From a virus: 28,361 nucleotides of DNA. Positions 1 through 7,099 of the stretch are shown here, piece by piece (within the stretch, counting starts at the first letter, position 1; each line of letters begins with the position of its first letter). A program made the translations under genes and the position numbers. The stretch lies in IMG/VR virus record IMGVR_UViG_3300027573_000963, positions 1 through 28,361 of that record; one strand, written 5' to 3'. Under the pieces are notes generated by a model that saw nothing but the letters and a program-made list of their open reading frames with translations, was not told the DNA's origin and ran no database searches.

Positions 1-1404
1 TACATAATCATTCTCGCTGGCCGACTTAAGAATCTCGTCGCGCAATTCAGGCAACAACATATAAGAATAGCCAGTGCTATAGCTTACAGTTCCACTTGAG
101 GGGGTGCGAACGCTAATAGCAAAGCGCTGTAGCTTTGGAGCGCTAAAGTCTTCAATGAGGCCATCGTGAGCAAAGTAAGATGGCACTAGTGGCACATACT
201 TACCAGCTGCGACTGCCTTCATCTCAACCGGCACTTCAATTTCAACTGGACCTTTTGGAGTATTGATTTGAGCAAGATATATAATTGAATCACTGCTCTC
301 TGAACCAAATCTTACTTGAGCGTTCTTAAAACCAGCTGAAACTAATTCAGAAGTTACAAGTCTCTTACCGGCCGAAATAGCAGCAGTACCAAAAGCACTT
401 GCCGCCTCAAGCACACTATTCTCAAAATCATGTGCGAGGTGCGCTAATTCTTTTGGCATCTCAACTGTTTCAGTTGTATCAATATCAGCTCGTGGCTCTT
501 CATACTTGCGGTCTAAATACAAGTTAGGAGTATTTAACGCCATTGCGCCGCTGTCTTGGAATAAGTCAGTCATTCCACTGAATTCTTCCTGGGTGGCTTT
601 CTTTGCCTGACCGGTTAATATGCCAATCGCCGTTAAAACATCGGTTGCTTTTGGAGTGGTAAAGTCTCCGGTGTTTGCCTTTCGTGTTACGAAGGCCTGA
701 AGATTGTCAGAATTTAACTCTTCTAAGTGGTCATCAGCAACGAAGGTGCTGGGCATTAGAAGTTTACCTGAACTTAATTCAATTGGAATAGCTACAGTCA
801 CAAGTCCCTTATCTGAATCAAGGCTTGCGGCATATACTAACGCGCCCAAATTGCCGCCCATGATTTCTACACGAGACTTATTAAAACCAAGCGCCCTAAG
901 CTCGGCTTCAACATAAGTTTGCCCTTTGTTTGCTAAATTAACATCGTATGCTTTTACTTCATTTAGACTATTGCCAAATGCTGAGTTAAGAGCATTAACT
1001 AGGTTTTGATCAACGTAGTCGCTGGTGTCGAGGTTTGAGACATCGGCATCAACTCTATTCATCCTGGCATAATCAGGGTTTTGAGAACTAAAGGTCATCT
1101 TAGATTCTAACAGAAGGTGACCTAAAACATTCCTAAACTTTGAATTGCCGGATAGGCGAACGAACTCATTATATATGCGTGAGACGTCTGCTTGTGAAAT
1201 TAAGGTTCCCTTTGGAGAACGATCAAGCATACGCTCGATGGTCACTGCCACCTGACGTATAACTGGATCTTCTGGAAATTTCTCATATGCTTCGCGAGTC
1301 TGGTTATAGACGTCTTCTAGCATAAACTCCTTGCCATATGACTGCTCATCAAGGGCTTTTTGAGCAAGTCTAGCAAGGTCTTGTACATTTAAATGGTTGG
1401 ACAT
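1..1404 (-). CDS. Unknown protein with an internal domain duplication, 3' end outside window
   Basis: The reading frame is open from an ATG at 1404 to the window edge (468 codons visible, no stop reached). The start is supported by a GGAGGC Shine-Dalgarno about 7 bases upstream. I do not recognise the family. The first 150 residues look mostly helical. Two segments, about residues 163-239 and 349-432, share one pattern: an EL..GF start, a beta-rich core with Y(A/L)A, a (V/I)P(I/V)E motif, then GK, a PS.F motif and a terminal LQ.F. This indicates a duplicated domain of about 80 residues separated by a 110-residue linker. No signal peptide or membrane segment is seen. It lies 15 bases after the preceding gene, with which it forms a unit beyond the terminator that closes the replication genes. 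A structural or internal virion protein is a guess from position only. Confidence 0.85.
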   Translation of the reverse strand, partial: MSNHLNVQDLARLAQKALDEQSYGKEFMLEDVYNQTREAYEKFPEDPVIRQVAVTIERMLDRSPKGTLISQADVSRIYNEFVRLSGNSKFRNVLGHLLLESKMTFSSQNPDYARMNRVDADVSNLDTSDYVDQNLVNALNSAFGNSLNEVKAYDVNLANKGQTYVEAELRALGFNKSRVEIMGGNLGALVYAASLDSDKGLVTVAIPIELSSGKLLMPSTFVADDHLEELNSDNLQAFVTRKANTGDFTTPKATDVLTAIGILTGQAKKATQEEFSGMTDLFQDSGAMALNTPNLYLDRKYEEPRADIDTTETVEMPKELAHLAHDFENSVLEAASAFGTAAISAGKRLVTSELVSAGFKNAQVRFGSESSDSIIYLAQINTPKGPVEIEVPVEMKAVAAGKYVPLVPSYFAHDGLIEDFSAPKLQRFAISVRTPSSGTVSYSTGYSYMLLPELRDEILKSASENDYV

Positions 1405-1419
1405 AATAGTCGCCTCCGT

Positions 1420-1887
1420 TTATCTCAACTCTGGGAATTGGGCCAAGAGTTGGTTCTTCTTTTCTTCGGGCTGTGAATTAAGGAATCTCTTTAGAAACTC
1501 CTTATCTGAGCTTAGCTTACTTATAAGGGTCTTTTGAAATACATAAACATCGTCAGCATCAAAGCCGAAGTCTTTAGAGGCAAAGCGCTGAATAGGCTTG
1601 TCTTTATACAAAAGAGTCACGTTCTTAGCTTCTTTATCAGCTAAGGCGGACCACTCACTTGTTGTTTCTAGGGGTTTTTCTTGCGTCTCGTCACCGTACA
1701 TGGCTGAGAGGTATTGCTTACCATCCTCGCCATCTTCGAGCGTCCAAAGAGACTCTACTGGGGAAGTATTGAGTTGAAATACGTCAAAAGCGACCTTGGT
1801 AAAGAATTGTTTATTGGGCTCGTAAGGGATTCTTTCTTGTCTCTTGGCATACTTGTCTGCCAACACATTCCAATCTAAGGTATCCAT
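1420..1887 (-). CDS. Unknown 155-aa protein
   Basis: An ATG start at 1887 is preceded by an AGGAGTG ribosome binding site. The protein is soluble and rich in charged residues, begins MDTLDWNVLADKYAKRQE, and has no recognisable motif, signal peptide or membrane helix. The C-terminal 50 residues (from about 110) are predicted helical by eye. It is the first gene after the terminator at 1984-2020 and is followed 15 bases later by the long duplicated-domain gene, so the two are probably co-transcribed. Function unknown; a small virion or scaffold component is possible but only from position. Confidence 0.8.
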   Translation of the reverse strand: MDTLDWNVLADKYAKRQERIPYEPNKQFFTKVAFDVFQLNTSPVESLWTLEDGEDGKQYLSAMYGDETQEKPLETTSEWSALADKEAKNVTLLYKDKPIQRFASKDFGFDADDVYVFQKTLISKLSSDKEFLKRFLNSQPEEKKNQLLAQFPELR

Positions 1888-1929
1888 TAAGCACTCCTAT
1901 TGAATAAAATTTTGGTCATAGAAAACCAG

Positions 1930-1947
1930 GAGGTCCGAATAGACCTC
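1930..1947 (-). promoter_or_regulatory. Leader stem-loop before the 155-aa gene
   Basis: A perfect inverted repeat gaggtc / gacctc with a 6-base loop (1936-1941) lies about 40 bases upstream of the start at 1887. It is not followed by a strong U tract, so it looks like a 5' leader hairpin (RNA stability or translation control) rather than a terminator. Role is inference. Confidence 0.4.
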
Positions 1948-1983
1948 ACCTTACAATATAAGATTAGAATATTAATAGAAAAT

Positions 1984-2020
1984 AGGCGGTTGTGGGCCAT
2001 TTTATACGCCCAAACCGCCT
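1984..2020 (-). terminator. Rho-independent terminator after the GAPDH-like gene
   Basis: The arms 1984-1991 and 2013-2020 (AGGCGGTT / AACCGCCT) pair perfectly. After a one-base bulge, 1993-1997 pairs with 2008-2012 (TGGGC / GCCCA), leaving a 10-base loop. On the minus strand it follows the GAPDH-like stop codon by 14 bases and is followed by ATTTTCTATT. The other strand reads TTTTGT after the stem, so it could act in both directions. It marks the end of the long replication-gene transcript. Confidence 0.8.
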
Positions 2021-2034
2021 TTTGTATAAAATAT

Positions 2035-3105
2035 TTAGATTTCCTTGAAAATATAAGGACTTAGACAGGCCAAACGCTCGCCCACTGAGCCTGGATGAAG
2101 GAAATGCAGGGCTGCTGAAATAGAGGATAGCAAAGAATTGCCATCTTGAGGAGTGAATAACATTCCTCTTATAACTCTATTAGTAACATCTATATTTATA
2201 GTTGGCGCGCAAATCACAGCCTGATTCAATATACGCCCATACAAGCCATAGTCTCTACCAAAGCCAAACACTCGATTAGAGGTTGTTTTATTGGTTAAGG
2301 CAACCATTTCATTTTCTTTAAAAGCATTGAGAACGGCTTCCTTTGAAGTTAGATTGTTTATGTGATCAGTTTGTATTACGAATCTAATCACATGCATATA
2401 TTGGGTATTTGCCACTAACGAACTTGAAAATAGCTTGGTTGCAGGGAACTTATCTTTAAGCAAAGTAAAAGCATCTTTGGCATGGTGAGTGCCAAAGTCA
2501 TCGTACTTGTGCCCATCCAATTCTATGGCTGGTATAAAGTCTTCGTCCTGTGAAATATCACTGGCTCTTCGTATGCAGGTGAAATCTCCTGATATCACGC
2601 CGCCGGGATAAGCCGAAGAAAAAGGATTGTCAAAGCTCTTCAGGACAGTTGCTATGCTATGTGTATTGCAACTAACAACTTGTATGAACTGGTTGTTAGG
2701 AAAGGGAACTATATTGTGGGCGAACTTGGCACCGAAGCCATCCTCAGAGCCTTGTGCTACGAAACCCTTAACCTTATCCTTATAACGGTCATAGAAATTG
2801 CGCTTATTAGCTAAACCAATACCTTTTGGCGTACAGTCAATAACGACAGAAGCCCTCTCGATGGCTTCTTCTTCCATCAGGGAGGGCTTCAAGTTTAATG
2901 CTTCAAATTGTTTTACTTTGTCTTTATTAACAGCAAGTAGAGCACCTCTTGAGAGAAGTTGCTCTACTTTTGTTTTATCCACCTCAAGCGGACTATTTTT
3001 GTGAAATGTTACTTCGTCTATACCAAATTCTTTTTTATACAACGACAAAAGCCCTATCAAGGGCTCTCCAATCGTTCCAGTACCAACTACATGGATTATA
3101 TTCAT
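2035..3105 (-). CDS. Archaeal-type (class II) glyceraldehyde-3-phosphate dehydrogenase-like protein
   Basis: This 356-aa protein resembles the archaeal/class II GAPDH family, which oxidises glyceraldehyde-3-phosphate with NAD(P). Visible features are the N-terminal Rossmann loop GTGTIG (residues 8-13), the VIDCTPKGIG strand (88-97, family VDATPxGIG), the catalytic-cysteine motif SCNTHS (Cys146, family SCNTTG), RRASD (179-183), HHAKD (207-211) and MHV (237-239). Length matches the family. It is divergent: the second His of the family MHxHS motif is absent (MHVIR), and the usual HQES-like C-terminal motif is not seen. Start ATG has an AAGGT site overlapping the stop of infC. It is the last gene before the terminator. 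A related dehydrogenase using another aldehyde or semialdehyde is an alternative. Presence in a phage is unusual; metabolic support of the infected cell is inference. Confidence 0.8.
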   Translation of the reverse strand: MNIIHVVGTGTIGEPLIGLLSLYKKEFGIDEVTFHKNSPLEVDKTKVEQLLSRGALLAVNKDKVKQFEALNLKPSLMEEEAIERASVVIDCTPKGIGLANKRNFYDRYKDKVKGFVAQGSEDGFGAKFAHNIVPFPNNQFIQVVSCNTHSIATVLKSFDNPFSSAYPGGVISGDFTCIRRASDISQDEDFIPAIELDGHKYDDFGTHHAKDAFTLLKDKFPATKLFSSSLVANTQYMHVIRFVIQTDHINNLTSKEAVLNAFKENEMVALTNKTTSNRVFGFGRDYGLYGRILNQAVICAPTINIDVTNRVIRGMLFTPQDGNSLLSSISAALHFLHPGSVGERLACLSPYIFKEI

Positions 3106-3111
3106 TTTACC

Positions 3112-3579
3112 TTACTTGGGCGAAATAAATACTATCAAGTCCCGCCCTTCTAATTTTGGCTGACCTTCCGCTACGCCTATACCTTCCGCAACTATTTGAG
3201 CGATGACACTATTCATCTTCTCAAGGCCCAGCTCTTTAAAGGCCAATTGACGGCTCTTAAAGGTCATAGTCAATTTGGTTTTGTGGCCCTTTTGTAAAAA
3301 TTCTCTAATATGATTGACTTTAGTATCCAAATCATGTTTTTCTATTTGAGGCGTAAAGCGAATTTCTTTCATCTTTTGCGCCCTTTGTTGAGCGCGGACT
3401 TGTCTTTCTTTTTGCTTCTGCTCAAACTTAAGACGGCCCTTGTCGGCTATCCTATAGATATTACTCTTTGGATTTACTACTATTAAGTCCTGTCCTGCTT
3501 CTTTTGCTCGTCTTTTAGCATCTTCCATGCTGACGTTACCAATTACTTTCCCATCTATACCAATAAGCATTATGTTCAT
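3112..3579 (-). CDS. infC: Translation initiation factor IF3
   Basis: IF3 binds the 30S ribosomal subunit, prevents premature 50S joining and checks the initiator codon and tRNA. This 155-aa protein aligns across both domains: an N-terminal domain (1-70) with GKVIGNVSMEDAKRRAKEAG, the IYRIADKGRLKFEQ strip equivalent to CRIMDYGKF in bacterial IF3, a KMKEIRFTP linker, and a C-terminal domain with the DLDTKVNHIREFLQKG helix and a closing LEGRDLIVFISPK strand. It is slightly shorter than the E. coli protein (about 180), mainly at the N-terminus. A GGGGG site overlaps the TAG of the upstream sigma-like gene, unusually far (about 14 bases) from the ATG. It sits between a sigma-region-4 protein and the GAPDH-like gene. 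It probably biases host ribosomes toward phage messages (inference). Confidence 0.95.
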   Translation of the reverse strand: MNIMLIGIDGKVIGNVSMEDAKRRAKEAGQDLIVVNPKSNIYRIADKGRLKFEQKQKERQVRAQQRAQKMKEIRFTPQIEKHDLDTKVNHIREFLQKGHKTKLTMTFKSRQLAFKELGLEKMNSVIAQIVAEGIGVAEGQPKLEGRDLIVFISPK

Positions 3580-3597
3580 ATTGAAAATATTTACCCC

Positions 3598-4062
3598 CTA
3601 GGTTTCTATTATTTCTTCTTGTTTTTCTTTCATCTTTGAAAGAATTGTTCTAATCTTTTCGTTATTTGAGCATAACTTCCTAATTTTCTTAAGAGCGCCG
3701 CCATAACGTTTCTTCTGATTGTTATAGTCTATATTACCCTGAAGTATCTTATGAATTGTAGTCTGATGCTTTCCTAATTGAGTGGAAATTTCATTCTGCG
3801 TCATACCTTCAAAATAAGTAAGGTTTATAACTTGTCTTTGTCTTTCTGTTAAATTATTATTTATTATATTCATCACTTCTTTCATTAATTCATTTCTGAG
3901 CCTTTGAAATTCCTCAGAATTGGCATAACTATTAAAGTAGGCATTCATTCCATCTTCGTTAGCAAAATTATTGAGTAGGCTTGGGTCTATACTAATCTCT
4001 ATAAAATTGTTTGGTGGAATGTCTAAATCGCCAGAACTGCTGCAAGTAAAGTTCTTGGGCAT
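3598..4062 (-). CDS. Sigma-70 region 4-like DNA-binding protein
   Basis: Residues 71-110 carry a clear sigma region 4 helix-turn-helix: LTERQRQVINLTYFEGMTQ followed by EISTQLGKHQTTIHKIL. This is the fold that reads -35 elements and contacts the RNA polymerase beta flap. No region 2 is present, so by itself it cannot melt a promoter. The first 60 residues are acidic and Asn/Ser-rich; the C-terminal 40 are highly basic. Start ATG at 4062 has GGAGG about 9 bases upstream. It lies directly before infC and after the primase Toprim gene. It may be a transcription co-regulator working with host polymerase or with the phage sigma factor at 16852-17691 (inference). Confidence 0.8.
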   Translation of the reverse strand: MPKNFTCSSSGDLDIPPNNFIEISIDPSLLNNFANEDGMNAYFNSYANSEEFQRLRNELMKEVMNIINNNLTERQRQVINLTYFEGMTQNEISTQLGKHQTTIHKILQGNIDYNNQKKRYGGALKKIRKLCSNNEKIRTILSKMKEKQEEIIET

Positions 4063-4086
4063 CTGATAAAACCTCCATGGTTTTGT

Positions 4087-4824
4087 TTAGCTGGCGATCC
4101 GTTGTTTGTTTAGGAATATATTGAAGTCTCCACCTTTAGACAAAAACTCGTCCAAGTCCTTATGACCATCTGGTGTAAATTGACATTCTAAATTTAAACT
4201 ATCCTTATATACCAGTTTGCTCATAACTTGCTTTGAACTTAAACGTCCTGCTTCGTCATTGTCAAAAAGCAGACATATGTTTTTCGTATATCTAGAAAGT
4301 GTAATCAATTGCCGATTGGAGAATGCTGTTCCACAAGCGGCCACTATATTATATATTCCCTTTTGATGGGCGGTTATTGCATCAAAGTAGCCTTCAACCA
4401 CAAATACCTGATCGCTCTCTCTTATTGCATTAAAAGCCCTATCCAGGCCAAACAAATAAGAGGCTTTAGAATAATTGCTATTCCTATATTTAGGAATGCC
4501 TAATTCTTTTCTTTTATTCTCTTCTACCAAAGTACGACAGCCGATAGCTATGGCCCTTCCGGAGATATCTCTAATTGGAATTACAACTGGATATCTTTTG
4601 AATGGGCTAGTATCGGCGTTCCAAACTATATTCTTTGTTCTTAGTTCTTCAGGATGAACATGGTCAAATAGCTTTCTCAAATCACTGGGAAAGGCCCCTA
4701 TCTTGTAGGTCTTAATGGTCTCTTCAGTGAGACCTCTATTTAGAACATAATCCAAAATTTCTTTGTTATCAAATAACAATCTATGACAAATCTCTGTCAG
4801 TTTATCAAAAAATAAGTCGCTCAT
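4087..4824 (-). CDS. dnaG: DNA primase catalytic (Toprim) subunit, DnaG-type
   Basis: This 245-aa protein is the RNA-polymerising core of a DnaG-type primase. It has the N-terminal subdomain with LNRGLTEETIKTYKIG (28-43), the KYRNSNYSKASYLFGLDRA segment (112-130, equivalent to the KYLNSPET..LYGL region), and the Toprim metal site: VEGYFD (Glu144) and FDNDEAG (Asp188, Asp190). It lacks the N-terminal CHC2 zinc finger and the C-terminal helicase-binding domain of full-length DnaG (about 580 residues). A separate CHC2 zinc-finger protein is encoded at 24563-25180, so the primase seems split into two polypeptides. The start ATG overlaps the TGA of the preceding zinc-ribbon gene (ATGA), implying translational coupling. 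Confidence 0.92.
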   Translation of the reverse strand: MSDLFFDKLTEICHRLLFDNKEILDYVLNRGLTEETIKTYKIGAFPSDLRKLFDHVHPEELRTKNIVWNADTSPFKRYPVVIPIRDISGRAIAIGCRTLVEENKRKELGIPKYRNSNYSKASYLFGLDRAFNAIRESDQVFVVEGYFDAITAHQKGIYNIVAACGTAFSNRQLITLSRYTKNICLLFDNDEAGRLSSKQVMSKLVYKDSLNLECQFTPDGHKDLDEFLSKGGDFNIFLNKQRIAS

Positions 4825-5243
4825 ACTTCCTTTTGTGCTTTTACTTTGCGTTTGCGGGTTTTTGGCTTTGGCGCTTCTGCTACCGCTACTGTTGCTTCTA
4901 CTTCTGGTTCTACTATTTCTATATCTTTTTGTCCGAATTCTTTAATCGCTTGTCTCATAGCTGCATGAACTTTGATTGGACCTTTGCATATCTTGCAAAC
5001 AGTTTCATCCTTTGTATTCATTACAACTTCTCGATTTGCATTGCATTGGCGACAGGCCATAACAAATGCCTTCTTAAGGTCGGTCTTTAGAATTTGACCG
5101 AAGCTCTTAAGCGCTCTCTTCATCGAATCAGAGATATTATTGACTGGCTTATTGCAAGCTGTACAAATAACTTCCATGGTGTCAGCGTTCAGTAAGGCAT
5201 TTGAATGTTGCATACAGCCTCTATTATTACATGCTACTAACAT
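4821..5243 (-). CDS. Tandem zinc-ribbon protein, unknown function
   Basis: I place the start at the ATG at 5243, one base after the recA stop (TAAgATG) with an AAGGGG site about 6 bases upstream; a longer frame to 5306 would overlap recA by 62 bases. The 140-aa product has two similar modules, about 5-50 and 64-105. Each has a Cys pair (C5/C10; C64/C67), a second CxxC (C27/C30; C83/C86), Pro, then an aM..A.K.FGQ helix. The C-terminal 35 residues are an acidic then Lys/Arg-rich tail. Two zinc-binding units plus a basic tail suggest nucleic-acid or protein binding. Lying between recA and the primase subunit, a replication or recombination accessory role is plausible. No family recognised. Confidence 0.85.
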   Translation of the reverse strand: MLVACNNRGCMQHSNALLNADTMEVICTACNKPVNNISDSMKRALKSFGQILKTDLKKAFVMACRQCNANREVVMNTKDETVCKICKGPIKVHAAMRQAIKEFGQKDIEIVEPEVEATVAVAEAPKPKTRKRKVKAQKEV

Positions 5244-5244
5244 C

Positions 5245-6345
5245 TTATTCCCCTTCTTCCTGTTCATCGACAGGTTGTGATACTGAGACGTTATTAGCCT
5301 TTGCATCCTTAACTCTCAACATTACTGATTCTTGTAATGTTGGGTCTAATAGAGCATCAGCAATGGCATCTTTGCCATTATATTTAACGCCATCTAATTC
5401 ATAGGTTTTGTTGTTAGGACGAGCAATAACGCCATACCTAACGCCTAATTCTTTAACTTCTTCGTTCTTTGCCACTATGCCCTTTAGGTATTCTATAGCA
5501 AACTCTGCCTGACGATGTGGAGGAGCCTTCTTATTCTTATCAATACGAGCACGGATATGATGCCCTGTCTGCTCGCCAGCTGAATCTAGAATGGCTGAAT
5601 CCTTGGCACCAATCTTTGCGAAATTAACCATCTGTGCACAAGCAAATTTAAGTGCGGTTCCACCTGGTGAGTCTTCCGGATTACCATACATAACTCCAGG
5701 CTTCATACGAATCTGGTTAATGGCTATTAAGGTTACTCCAGTTTCACTCAAAAGTGGAGTCAAGCGTCTCAATACTTTTGGCAAGAAACGAGCCATAGGA
5801 GCCATATCCTGTTGATTTACGGCGTTGTTTTGCTCGATAGGTGGTTGTACTGCAGCTACGCTATCTAGAACGATTATGCCTAATCCTGTGCCACCCATTT
5901 CTATTTCGATATCCAATATACCTTTCTTTTGCTTGCCCTCACCATCTTTCTTTGGGAGACCTACAAGACGTTCAAATATCTTGGTGCCGTCATTCTCTTT
6001 ATAAACGAATAAGCGATCAGTATCTACACCGAGCATTCTAGCCCAGTTTTGGTCATAGGAGAACTCTGCATCGATAAACATTGCCCAATTTCTTGGGTCT
6101 TTCTTTTGCCATTCTGCTATTGTAGTTAAACTTAATAGGGTCTTACCTGACGACTGAAAGCCAGCATATTGAACTATATGGCCTCGTGGAACTCCCCAAA
6201 TACCTAGGGCATCATCTAATACGAAACTGCCAGTTGGTATAGACTCTACGGCCGCTACGCCGTCATCACTACCTACGAATAGGCCTTCATCACCGTGTTG
6301 CTTCTCTAATTGCTTCCAAATTTCTAACATTGATTTGTTTGACAT
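5245..6345 (-). CDS. recA: RecA recombinase
   Basis: RecA forms ATP-dependent filaments on single-stranded DNA and catalyses strand exchange. The 366-aa protein shows Walker A GFQSSGKT (62-69), FIDAEFSYD with the catalytic Glu94, Walker B IIVLDSVAAV (157-166), the LIAINQIR segment (206-213) and the GNPEDSPGGTALKF signature (221-234) around loop L2. It is closer to bacterial RecA than to T4 UvsX. A Lys-rich insertion sits near 131-142. The acidic C-terminus (DEQEEGE) is typical and damps DNA binding. ATG start with a GAGG site; two bases separate it from the protease stop. With RuvC, SbcCD and the SSB it forms a complete recombination-dependent replication set. Confidence 0.97.
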   Translation of the reverse strand: MSNKSMLEIWKQLEKQHGDEGLFVGSDDGVAAVESIPTGSFVLDDALGIWGVPRGHIVQYAGFQSSGKTLLSLTTIAEWQKKDPRNWAMFIDAEFSYDQNWARMLGVDTDRLFVYKENDGTKIFERLVGLPKKDGEGKQKKGILDIEIEMGGTGLGIIVLDSVAAVQPPIEQNNAVNQQDMAPMARFLPKVLRRLTPLLSETGVTLIAINQIRMKPGVMYGNPEDSPGGTALKFACAQMVNFAKIGAKDSAILDSAGEQTGHHIRARIDKNKKAPPHRQAEFAIEYLKGIVAKNEEVKELGVRYGVIARPNNKTYELDGVKYNGKDAIADALLDPTLQESVMLRVKDAKANNVSVSQPVDEQEEGE

Positions 6346-6347
6346 TC

Positions 6348-7097
6348 TTACCTCAAATAACTAAAATCTTTTGAATATTTTCCTGATAATATAAACGACC
6401 TGATTTCTTGTGGAGTTGAAATATATCCCATATAGTATATTGGGATAAAACTGCATTCCTCGTGAGACTCGCCCTTTTCGTCCTCTTCTTCCCAACAATC
6501 GGTTTTAAGAGGCTCTACTGAACGAACGACCCCGAATACTTTGCCATCCATAGTAAAGGCGCCTCCACCACTGCTACCAAATACTACTCCAGCACTTACT
6601 TCCCAAGTTAAGACACTTCCACGATATCTAACCTTTGAACTAATTATACCCTTTTTGAGTGATCTATATCTATAATTAGGATTGGCACCTATAAAAATAT
6701 CATCGCCTAATTCTGGATCACTATCTGCGTTGGCTATATCGGAGTGAAATAAAATTCTTCCAGGATGTATTTCTAAAAGAGCCAAATCATTTAACTCATC
6801 GAATATTAAGTTTTCTACTCGATATTTGTCCAAAAAAGGCACACCATTTATAACATATAGAAACATCACATAGATATCTCCATCGGGCTCTTTTTCTATA
6901 GAATCTTGGATTACATGGTAGGCGGTTAGCACCAGTGATTTATCTGAATCAGACTTTACCACTACACCAGAGGAGGTATTTACTATAACTACGGACTCCA
7001 TTATTTGAGCTGGTGATTTTACTTTCTTGCTCTCTTTGCCTAACGTTACTACTACTAAACCAAACATCAACAGTGCGGTTAAAATACTCCTGAGCAC
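6348..7097 (-). CDS. Secreted trypsin-like (HtrA-type fold) serine protease
   Basis: The 249-aa protein begins with a signal-peptide-like segment (MLRSILTALLMFGLVVVTLG, 1-20), then a chymotrypsin-fold protease domain with an apparently complete triad: His61 in LTAYHVI, Asp104 in ELNDLALLEI, Ser176 in FGSSGGGAF. A DGKVFGVV strand follows as in the family. Two Cys near 199 and 215 flank an acidic loop and could form a disulphide in the periplasm or outside the cell. There is no PDZ domain, unlike HtrA/DegP. Start is GTG, with GAGAGGT inside the end of dnaJ, two bases before. It probably acts in the cell envelope; the substrate is unknown. Its place between dnaJ and recA is surprising. A lipoprotein is unlikely because I see no lipobox Cys. 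Confidence 0.85.
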   Translation of the reverse strand: MLRSILTALLMFGLVVVTLGKESKKVKSPAQIMESVVIVNTSSGVVVKSDSDKSLVLTAYHVIQDSIEKEPDGDIYVMFLYVINGVPFLDKYRVENLIFDELNDLALLEIHPGRILFHSDIANADSDPELGDDIFIGANPNYRYRSLKKGIISSKVRYRGSVLTWEVSAGVVFGSSGGGAFTMDGKVFGVVRSVEPLKTDCWEEEDEKGESHEECSFIPIYYMGYISTPQEIRSFILSGKYSKDFSYLR

Positions 7098-7099
7098 GA

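Larger units (their letters stand above)
1888..2034. other. Intergenic region holding terminator, leader hairpin and probable promoter
   Basis: This is the largest non-coding gap in the window (147 bases). Reading on the minus strand it contains, in order, the terminator stem-loop at 2020-1984, an AT-rich stretch with a TATATT (1960-1955) that could be a -10 element, a perfect 6-bp hairpin at 1947-1930, and the ribosome binding site of the 155-aa gene. No convincing -35 hexamer is at the usual distance from TATATT, so a phage-modified or phage-sigma promoter is possible. Confidence 0.5.

Noticed and set aside
704-916. Plus-strand open frames such as this one, 10195-10677 and 22868-23323
   Set aside because: They run antisense to well-supported minus-strand genes, have low-complexity Ser/Leu/Phe-rich products and no clear ribosome binding site.
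5245-5306. Extension of the zinc-ribbon gene start to 5306
   Set aside because: It would overlap recA by 62 bases with residues unlike the rest; the ATG at 5243 has a good AAGGGG site.
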